Shown here in pieces: positions 30,895 to 38,113 of a stretch of 64,000 nt of DNA. A program made the position numbers and the translations under genes. Source of the DNA: Colius striatus (taxonomy: Eukaryota; Chordata; Aves; Coliiformes; Coliidae); NCBI RefSeq assembly GCF_028858725.1, contig NC_084789.1:33301548-33365547 (forward strand), in the 5' to 3' direction. Below the pieces are notes generated by a model that had not been told where the DNA came from, searched no databases, and saw only the letters and a list, made by a program, of their open reading frames with translations. Numbering within the stretch: position 1 is the stretch's first letter; every line of letters starts with the position of its first letter.

Positions 30895-31430
30895 CTATTA
30901 CCTGAAAAACAGCCGAGCCATTATGGGTTAAGCAATGGCCTTTAAAAAGGGAAAGTCTTGAGCATGCTCATGAGTTAGTGCAAGAGCAACTTGCCCAAGG
31001 ACATTTAAAGTTATCTACAAGCCCGTGGAACACTCCTATATTTGTTATTAAAAAGAGATCTGGCAAGTATCGTTTGTTACATGACCTACGTGCAGTAAAT
31101 GAACAAATGGAACCTATGGGAGCATTGCAGCCAGGACTACCCAGTTGGGCTATGATTTCGCAGGGTTGGCCACTGTTAATCGTAGATCTAAAGGACTGCT
31201 TTTTTACCATTGCCTTACATCAGCGGGATACATAACAGTTTGATTTTACCTTGCCTGCAATAAATAGAGAAGGTCCAGACCAACGTTTTGAATGGAAAGT
31301 TTTGCCCCAAGGCATGCGTAACAGCCCAACTATCTGTCAGCTGTATGTTGACGCAGCTTGACAACCCTTTCGATGACCATGGCCTAACGTTATCATCTAC
31401 CATTACATGGATGATATCCTCTTTTCTCAG
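30895..31430 (+). pseudogene. pol: Reverse transcriptase fingers/palm up to active site
   Basis: Text includes '[32 protein letters not shown]', '[15 protein letters not shown]', '[16 protein letters not shown]' and finally Y-M-D-D-I-L-F-S-Q at 31404-31430. TAA at about 31233 (CAA to TAA) and TGA near 31359 break the frame, and another shift lies before the active site. The sequence ends against the ERV-L LTR at 31431. The rest of pol is not downstream. Confidence 0.82.
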
Positions 31431-31985
31431 TGTGGTAGTTTGAGCCTGGCTGGATGCCAGGTGCCCACCACACCGCTTTACCCCCCACCTCCTCAGCAAG
31501 CCAGGGAAGGGGAGAAAATAAGATGGGAATCTCGTGGGTTGAGATAAAAGCAGTTTATTAAATAAGAAGCAAAGCCGCGCGCGCGGGAAGCAAAGCAGAA
31601 GCAGATAAGCTGTAACTCTCTACTTCCCATCAGCAGCGATGTCCGGCCACCTCCCGAGAAGCAGGGCTTCAGTACGCGTAGCGGTTGCTTTGGGAAGGCC
31701 AGAAATGAATCTCGCCTCCCCTTCCTGCTCCTTTCCCCCAGTTTATATTACTGAGCTGACGTCATATGGTATGGAATATCTCCTTGGTCAGCCTGGGTCA
31801 GCTGTCCTGGCCATAGTCCCTCCCAAGATCATGCCCACTCACAGCTATTGGTGAAGGTGGGGGAAGGAATGCTGGAGGGACAGCCCCGATGTTGTGCAAG
31901 CGGTAGTCATAATATTGATATCAACAGTAAGCACAGCACTGCAGGAGCTGCTGTGGAAAATCACTACCGTCCCAGACCCACTACA
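31431..31985 (-). repeat. ERV-L 3' LTR (copy 4a)
   Basis: 555 bp with TG...CA ends. It differs from the 5' LTR mainly in a C-run length (near 31486), the AATAAA region (31554-31559, complement) and a few single bases. Confidence 0.9.
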
Positions 31986-32000
31986 GTCTCCACCCCTTAT
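31986..32000 (-). other. Polypurine tract (copy 4a)
   Basis: On the minus strand AAGGGGTGGAGAC directly precedes the 3' LTR; it is the usual plus-strand DNA primer in retroviruses. Confidence 0.7.
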
Positions 32001-32339
32001 TCCATACCATTTATGTCATGCTCAGACAAACCATCTTCACAATCCATATACATTCTTATATACTCTCATTAACCAGTACCCCCACTCTTCAACAGAAAAA
32101 CATCATTCTTGTATTCCCTCTTGCATCTTGCATCAAACAAACAAACAACATTCTTATATCTTTCATCCTCTGTAGATGTTCACTGGAGCAGGTCATAACT
32201 TCTGTCTCATCCATCAAGATGAATATCCAGGCCAGGGGAAACAGTATGTTCAGTGTTGGGCACCAGCACCGGCTTGGTTTGTCAACTTGTCCGGTTTTTC
32301 TTGCAAAGTTCATCTACAACAGATAACTCACATAACAGG
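32001..32339 (-). other. 3' non-coding tail of ERV-L copy 4a
   Basis: About 340 bp between the pol stop and the polypurine tract. No env or other frame is recognised. It is AT-rich with (ACAA)n-like runs near 32135. The counterpart in copy 4b is 50425-50765. Confidence 0.6.
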
Positions 32340-35300
32340 TTATTTTTCCCCCAAGGTTAAGTCTCCTTGAGGTACACATCGAGTTTCCCCATCCTTTCTC
32401 ATCACCCACCAAGTACACCCAGGCCCTTGAGCAAAGACAATCCCACGAATGGGTTTGCCTTTTCCCATGGGAGGTGCAACCCATACTGCCTTCCCCAGCC
32501 ATTTCCCTGGGTGCACTACGGGGACCTTATCTCCTCCCACAGTATGTAGTGGTTTTGTTTGGGCAGGACCAGGACGGTTAGTTGAACCTCTGCTATTGAC
32601 CAGCCAAGTGGCTTCTGCTAAATTTTTATCCCACTGCTTCCATGCCCCATTGCCCAGTGCTCTCAACATGGTCTTTAGTAACCCATTATATCTCTCAATC
32701 TTTCCAGAGGCTTGAGGGTGATAGGGGATGTGGTATATCCACTCAATGCCATGTTTCTTTGCCCAGGAGTTTATGAGATTATTTCGAAAATGAGTTCCAT
32801 TATCTGATTCAATTCTTTCTGGAGTGCCGTGTCGCCACAAAACTTGCCTTTCAAGACCCAAGACAGTATTTCGGGCAGTGGCGTGGTTTACAGAGTATGT
32901 TTCCAACCAACCGGTAGTTGCTTCCACCATGGTGAGTATATACCGCTTGCCTTGATGTGTTCGTGGTAGTGGTCCAACATAGTCAATTTGCCAGGCCTCA
33001 CCATACTGAAAACCCAGCCATCGCCCTCCGTTCCAGGGAGACTTGATTCGTGTGGCTCGCTTGATTGCGGCACACGTTTCACATTCATGGGTGACCTGTG
33101 TGATGGCTTCCATGGTCAAGTCCACCCCTCGATCACGAGCCCATCTATATGTTGCATCTCTTCCCAGATGTCCTGATGTTTCATGGGCCCATCGAGCTAT
33201 GAATAGCTCACCTTTACGCTCCCAGTCTAGATCTACCTGAGCTAGTTCAATTTTAGCAGCTTTATCTGCCTGTTGGTTATTCCATTGTTCTTCATTGGCA
33301 CGGCTTTTTGGCACATGAGCATCTACATGACGTACCTTCAGAGTCATATTTTCCACCCGAGCAGCAATGTCTTGCCATAATGCAGCAGCCCAGATGGGTT
33401 TACCCTTGCGCTGCCAGTTGGTCTTCTTCCATTGCTGTAGCCATCCCCATAGAGCATTAGCCACCATCCAGGAGTCAGTGTAAAGATAGAGTACTGGCCA
33501 CTTCTCTCGTTCTGCAATCTTTAGAGCTAGTTGGATAGCCTTCACTTCAGCAAACTGACTTGACTCACCTTCTCCTTCAGTGGCCTCAACAACTCGTCGT
33601 GTGGGACTCCACACAGCAGCTTTCCACTTACGATGATTTCCTACCACGCGGCAGGATCCATCAGTAAACAAAGCATAATGCCTCTCATCTTCTGACAGTT
33701 CATTATATGGTGGTGCCTCTTGGGCGTGAGCTACTTCCTCAGGCAATGCTCCAAAATCTCTGCCTTCTGGCCAGTCCATGATTTCTTCCAGGATTCCTGG
33801 GCGATTAGATTTCCCCAGTCGAGATCGTTGTGTAATCAACGCCATCCACTTACTCCATGTAGCGCTGGTTGCATGATGTATAGAAGGGGTTTTCCCTTTG
33901 AACATCCAGTGTAACACAGGCAGACGTGGTGCCAAGAGGAGATGAGCTTCTGTGCCAATGACTTCTGAAGCAGCTCGAAGTCCCTCATATGCTGCTAGTA
34001 TTTCTTGTTCAGTTGGGGTGTAGTGGGCTTCCGATCCTCGATATCCTCGGCTCCAAAACCCTAATGGTCGACCTCGGGTTTCTCCAGATGTTTTCTGCCA
34101 GAGACTCCAGGTGAGACCATGCTCTCCAGCGGCAGTGTAGAGGATATTCTGCACATCTGGTCCTGTACGGATGGGCCCAAGGGCGACTGCACGAGCTATT
34201 TCCTGTTTAATTTGTTGAAAAGCTTGTTGTTGCTCAAGGCCCCACTCAAAACAGTTCTTTTTTCTGGTTACTCTAAAGAGAGGGCTCACAAGCTGACTAT
34301 AACCTGGGATATGCATCCTCCAGAATCCCACAAGGCCCAGGAAAGCTTGTGTTTCTTTCTTATTAGTCGGTTGAGACATAGTAGCTATTTTATTCACAAC
34401 ATCCATAGGCACATGCCGACGCCCATCTTGCCATTTTATGCCCAAAAAGTGTATCTCTTGTGCAGGTCCCTTTACTTTGTTTCTTTTTATAGCAAAACCA
34501 GCTTTCAGGAGAATCTGTATTATTCTTTTCCCTTTCTCAAACACTTCTTCTGCCTTGTTGTCCCATACAATTATGTCATCAATGTACTGTAAATGTTCAG
34601 GGGCATCACCCGTTTCCAGCACAGTTTGGATTAGACCATGGCAAATAGTAGGACTATGTTTCCACCCCTGGGGCAATCGATTCCAGGTATATTGGACACC
34701 TCTCCATGTGAAGGCAAATTGTGGCCTGCACTCTGCTGCCAATGGAATTGAGAAGAATGCATTAGCGATGTCAATCGTAGCATACCACTTGGCTGCTTTT
34801 GACTCCAGTTCATACTGGAGCTCTAACATGTCTGGTACAGCAGCACTCAGTGGTGGTGTCACTTCGTTCAGGCCACGATAGTCTACTGTTAACCTCCACC
34901 CTCCATCAGATTTTTTCACAGGCCCTATGGGACTATTAAATGGAGAATGAGTTTTGCTAATTACTCCTTGAGCCTCCAGTTGATGAATCAACTCACGGAT
35001 GGGAGCCAGGGAATCTCGGTTCGTGCGATATTGCCTCCGGTGCACTGTCCTGGTAGCAATTGGTACCTGTTGCTCTTGAACTTGCAGCAATCCCACAACA
35101 AAAGGGTCTTCTGAGAGGCCAGGTAAATTAGAGAGTTGTTTGATTTTCTCTGCATCTACAGTGGCTATACCAAAAGCCCATCGATACCCCTTGGGGTCTT
35201 TGAAGTACCCTCTCCTGAGGTAATCTATGCCAAGAATACAAGGGGCCTCTGGACCAGTCACAATGGGGTGTTTTTTCCATTTGTCCCCTGTTAAGCTCAC

Positions 35301-35519
35301 TTCAGCCTCTAATACAGATAGTTCTTCACATCCCCCTGTCACTCCAGAGATCCAGACAGAATCTGTGCCTCTATACCTTGATGGCATCAGTGTACACTGT
35401 GCCCCTGTGTCTACTAAGGCTTTATACCTTTGTGGGTTTGATGTGCCAGGCCATCGAACCCACACAGTCCAGTAGATTCGGTCATCCCTTTCCTCCTCCT
35501 GGCTGGAGGCAGGGACCCT
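32340..35519 (-). CDS. pol: Pol: protease, RT, RNase H, integrase (ERV-L type)
   Basis: The frame is open for about 1059 codons after the gag TAG; residue numbers here count from the first GTG/Met-equivalent at 35465. Protease D-T-G-A is near 19-22. RT has 'VDYRGLNEV' near 195, 'LPQGWKHSP' near 264 and Y-I-D-D at 294-297. RNase H has 'FTDGS' at 600-604, Glu 640 and Asp 664. Integrase has zinc His761/His766/Cys795/Cys798 and catalytic Asp828 ('QIDYVG'), Asp888 ('SDNG') and Glu924. All catalytic residues look intact and no stop breaks the frame. Pol lacks its own good start and shares the gag phase, so synthesis by readthrough of the gag TAG is likely. Confidence 0.92.
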   Translation of the reverse strand, partial: RVPASSQEEERDDRIYWTVWVRWPGTSNPQRYKALVDTGAQCTLMPSRYRGTDSVWISGVTGGCEELSVLEAEVSLTGDKWKKHPIVTGPEAPCILGIDYLRRGYFKDPKGYRWAFGIATVDAEKIKQLSNLPGLSEDPFVVGLLQVQEQQVPIATRTVHRRQYRTNRDSLAPIRELIHQLEAQGVISKTHSPFNSPIGPVKKSDGGWRLTVDYRGLNEVTPPLSAAVPDMLELQYELESKAAKWYATIDIANAFFSIPLAAECRPQFAFTWRGVQYTWNRLPQGWKHSPTICHGLIQTVLETGDAPEHLQYIDDIIVWDNKAEEVFEKGKRIIQILLKAGFAIKRNKVKGPAQEIHFLGIKWQDGRRHVPMDVVNKIATMSQPTNKKETQAFLGLVGFWRMHIPGYSQLVSPLFRVTRKKNCFEWGLEQQQAFQQIKQEIARAVALGPIRTGPDVQNILYTAAGEHGLTWSLWQKTSGETRGRPLGFWSRGYRGSEAHYTPTEQEILAAYEGLRAASEVIGTEAHLLLAPRLPVLHWMFKGKTPSIHHATSATWSKWMALITQRSRLGKSNRPGILEEIMDWPEGRDFGALPEEVAHAQEAPPYNELSEDERHYALFTDGSCRVVGNHRKWKAAVWSPTRRVVEATEGEGESSQFAEVKAIQLALKIAEREKWPVLYLYTDSWMVANALWGWLQQWKKTNWQRKGKPIWAAALWQDIAARVENMTLKVRHVDAHVPKSRANEEQWNNQQADKAAKIELAQVDLDWERKGELFIARWAHETSGHLGRDATYRWARDRGVDLTMEAITQVTHECETCAAIKRATRIKSPWNGGRWLGFQYGEAWQIDYVGPLPRTHQGKRYILTMVEATTGWLETYSVNHATARNTVLGLERQVLWRHGTPERIESDNGTHFRNNLINSWAKKHGIEWIYHIPYHPQASGKIERYNGLLKTMLRALGNGAWKQWDKNLAEATWLVNSRGSTNRPGPAQTKPLHTVGGDKVPVVHPGKWLGKAVWVAPPMGKGKPIRGIVFAQGPGCTWWVMRKDGETRCVPQGDLTLGEK

Positions 35520-35522
35520 CTA
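35520..35522 (-). promoter_or_regulatory. In-frame TAG between gag and pol (readthrough candidate)
   Basis: A single TAG separates two long open frames in the same phase. Copy 4b has TAG at the equivalent place (53946-53944), also in phase. Gammaretroviruses express pol by suppressing such a stop. Confidence 0.6.
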
Positions 35523-37508
35523 TTTCTGTTCTTCATCAGAGTATTCGCTATCTGATCCTTTCAATTGCAGACCTGAAGTCTCCTCATTGGCTTCGAAGGA
35601 AGTAGCTGCAGTTCTTCTATGTCTTGGAGATTGTTGATTGTCCTCTTTTGTTTTGGCAGTTACTATGCTGACAGCTCTCCTGGGCGGTCCTTTTCTAACA
35701 GCTGTCTTCCCCCTTAGTTCACGTACACGCGCTTCTAGCTTAAAAGTGGGTTCACCATCCCACTTCCTCATATCCTCTCCTTGGCCACGCAAAAAGAGCC
35801 AGAGTTCATTTCGCGGTGTACTCCTGCGTCTGGGACTTCCCTTTCCCCTGGTCGGGACAGTGGATGACTGAGTTCTTGAGGCAGATCTAACAATCAGGCC
35901 ATCATCCCACACTGATGAGGAGGTGCAGAGGCTCTCTTCATAGTTCTGTAACCAAGAAGATACCCTCTCCACTGTTGGTATGTCCATGTCTGGATGATAC
36001 ACCATTGCCAGGATATTAGAATATGTAGCTGGGGCACTCTGAATCACTTTTCTCAACATGGCCCGTGTACACTGGACATCGTCTGGATCTGTGGAGGCCT
36101 CGACATTATCCAGATCACCATAGATGACTTCCAACACAGCTAATTCCCTTAGATATTGGATCCCTTCATCAGCTCTAGTCCACTTTCCTCGGGCATTTAC
36201 AAGGTCTTCCTTGAATGGGTATCTTGCCCGTACACTTGAGAGGAGTCGTTTCCAGAGACTACAAATTGAGGTCTTCTTTCCAATGCCTTTATCAATTCCC
36301 CGGTCCCTAGCAAGAGATCCCAGCTGTTGGGCTTCTCTGCCTTCCAATTGTTGACTGTCAGCCCCGTTATCCCAGCATCGGAGCAGCCAGGCACCAATCC
36401 GCTCACCTGGCTGGCGACTGTAATCTTTTCGCATATCTCTAAGTTCTGTTGAGGTGAGGGACTGAGTAGTTTCCATTTCCTTTTCGATTTCTTTCACTTC
36501 TCCTGATCTCCTTACCGAAGGACCAGTTTCTTCTTCTAGCCTTTCCTCTTCCTCCTCTTCTGCCCTTACTAATCGATGATATGGACTTGACCTCCTTATC
36601 CACTGCTTCTTTTTCACTACTGGGGCAATCACTGTGGTTGTTGTTTGATTCCCTGACTCAACCATGGTAGTCTCAGGTATAGTTTGAATTTCCACCTCGG
36701 CCATAGTTCTCTGAGAGGGCTGGACTGCGACTGACTCAACTATGTTGGTCTCAGGTATCGTTTGAGTTTCCATTTCAATCACAGTTCTCTGAGAGGACTG
36801 GAATGCAGCTCGGTAGGCAGAGGCTAGGCCCCAGTATAGTGCCTGAACCTGATGGGCCTCATTAGGGTAGGTAAGACACCCTTCTATCAGGTAGCGTGTC
36901 AGTAAAGCAGGGTTTTTTATCTGTTCAGATGTAAAATCCCAGGTTACAGGAGGTGATAACCGTCCTAGGAATTTGCCTAAATTCATCCACATACCCTGCC
37001 ACCCAGGGACTGGCCGCTTCAGGGGGCATTTTAACATGTTTCCATCACAAATTTGTACTCTCTGATACCCAGATGACTCCAGATTCCACAAGATATATAA
37101 TATACCAACCATGTTAATTAGTAATATTAAAACTCTCGTATAAGGGTGACTAAGGACCTGGGAAGTCTGTGTAACAGAATTGTCTAGATCAGTCCGAGCT
37201 GAGGAGAAAGAGGTGCTTTGCCCCATGGCCTCCACAAGATAGCTCCCACAGCACACTAAATTCATCAGTAACAGAATGAGACTTGCTATTATTATTTGGG
37301 CCATCATGTTCCCAGGCCCTTTCATCCTCTTCACAAAATTATATAGCCAGCTTAGCAAAGCTATTAAGGTTAAAGCACAGCCGAGAGTCAATGTTAGGAG
37401 CATCGTGTTCCCAAACATTAGAAAGTGTAAGATAAGCTGCATAACAGCAAGGCTCCGTGACCAGCACAGGAACTTTGCTCTCATTGGTTTACTGTAATTG
37501 CAATGCAT
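35520..37508 (-). CDS. gag: Gag-like protein with N-terminal hydrophobic segments
   Basis: 662 codons. The ATG at 37508 is only 24 bases after the primer site. Residues about 20-52 and 68-88 are hydrophobic; an internal ATG at residue 95 begins 'MGQSTS', a myristoylation-type start, followed by another hydrophobic run at 125-141. The middle has a duplicated 'SQRT.....E.QTIPET' block, then a Glu-rich stretch and a helical, charged region compatible with ERV-L capsid ('DYSRQPGERIGAWLLRCWDNG'). The C-terminal region is basic and ends in an acidic tail. No CCHC finger is seen. TAG (35522-35520) ends it, with pol directly following in phase. Which ATG is used is uncertain. Confidence 0.8.
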   Translation of the reverse strand: MHCNYSKPMRAKFLCWSRSLAVMQLILHFLMFGNTMLLTLTLGCALTLIALLSWLYNFVKRMKGPGNMMAQIIIASLILLLMNLVCCGSYLVEAMGQSTSFSSARTDLDNSVTQTSQVLSHPYTRVLILLINMVGILYILWNLESSGYQRVQICDGNMLKCPLKRPVPGWQGMWMNLGKFLGRLSPPVTWDFTSEQIKNPALLTRYLIEGCLTYPNEAHQVQALYWGLASAYRAAFQSSQRTVIEMETQTIPETNIVESVAVQPSQRTMAEVEIQTIPETTMVESGNQTTTTVIAPVVKKKQWIRRSSPYHRLVRAEEEEEERLEEETGPSVRRSGEVKEIEKEMETTQSLTSTELRDMRKDYSRQPGERIGAWLLRCWDNGADSQQLEGREAQQLGSLARDRGIDKGIGKKTSICSLWKRLLSSVRARYPFKEDLVNARGKWTRADEGIQYLRELAVLEVIYGDLDNVEASTDPDDVQCTRAMLRKVIQSAPATYSNILAMVYHPDMDIPTVERVSSWLQNYEESLCTSSSVWDDGLIVRSASRTQSSTVPTRGKGSPRRRSTPRNELWLFLRGQGEDMRKWDGEPTFKLEARVRELRGKTAVRKGPPRRAVSIVTAKTKEDNQQSPRHRRTAATSFEANEETSGLQLKGSDSEYSDEEQK

Positions 37509-37532
37509 TTAATGTAAATCTGCTATTATCTC

Positions 37533-37550
37533 GCCCCACGTTGGGCGCCA
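37533..37550 (-). other. Primer binding site, tRNA-Lys1,2 type (copy 4a)
   Basis: On the minus strand TGGCGCCCAACGTGGGGC matches the tRNA-Lys1,2 primer site. ERV-L was named for tRNA-Leu in mammals, so the primer differs here. Confidence 0.85.
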
Positions 37551-37557
37551 AAAGGGC

Positions 37558-38113
37558 TGTGGTAGTTTGAGCCTGGCTGGATGCCAGGTGCCCACCACAC
37601 CGCTTTACCCCCCCACCTCCTCAGCAAGCCAGGGAAGGGGAGAAAATAAGATGGGAATCTCGTGGGTTGAGATTAAAGCAGTTTAATAAATAAGCAGCAA
37701 AGCCGCACGCGCGGGAAGCAAAGCAGAAGCAGATAAGCTGTTACTCTCTACTTCCCATCAGCAGCGATGTCCGGCCACCTCCCGAGAAGCAGGGCTTCAG
37801 TACGCGTAGCGGTTGCTTTGGGAAGGCCAGAAATGAATCTCGCCTCCCCTTCCTGCTCCTTTCCCCCAGTTTATATTACTGAGCTGACGTCATATGGTAT
37901 GGAATATCTCCTTGGTCAGCCTGGGTCAGCTGTCCTGGCCATAGTCCCTCCCAAGATCATGCCCACTCACAGCTATTGGTGAAGGTGGGGGAAGGAATGC
38001 TGGAGGGACAGCCCCGATGTTGTGCAAGCGGTAGTCATAATATTGATATCAACAGTAAGCACAGCACTGCAGGAGCTGCTGTGGAAAATCACTACCGTCC
38101 CAGACCCACTACA
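37558..38113 (-). repeat. ERV-L 5' LTR (copy 4a)
   Basis: 556 bp, near-identical to 31431-31985. Satellite begins at 38114 (CCAGCTACTTTCC), with no match to the left flank. Confidence 0.9.

Larger units (their letters stand above)
27977..31430 (+). mobile_element. Family-2 ERV copy 2c, 5' LTR-gag-dUTPase-protease-RT
   Basis: A short polypurine-like remnant, LTR (27990-28300), tRNA-Trp-type primer site (28303), gag, dUTPase-protease and RT as far as the active site, then cut by an ERV-L LTR at 31431. It supplies the 5' half of family 2. Betaretrovirus-like features (two CCHC fingers, dUTPase in the protease frame) sit beside the alpharetrovirus-type primer. Confidence 0.87.
31431..38113 (-). 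mobile_element. ERV-L-like (class III) provirus copy 4a, near-complete
   Basis: On the minus strand: 5' LTR 38113-37558, tRNA-Lys1,2-type primer site 37550-37533, gag 37508-35520, in-frame pol 35519-32340, non-coding tail, polypurine tract (about 32000-31986) and 3' LTR 31985-31431. There is no env, as usual for ERV-L. The LTRs differ at only a handful of sites over 555 bp, so the insertion is young. The left flank is family-2 RT and the right flank satellite, with no target-site duplication. Confidence 0.92.

Noticed and set aside
31639..31854. 71-codon frame repeated exactly at 37767
   Set aside because: It lies inside the two ERV-L LTRs, so its repetition only reflects LTR identity; no motif suggests a protein.
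34119..34592. Plus-strand frames opposite ERV-L pol (for example 157 codons at 34119)
   Set aside because: They are shadows of the strongly supported minus-strand pol; no motif was recognised.
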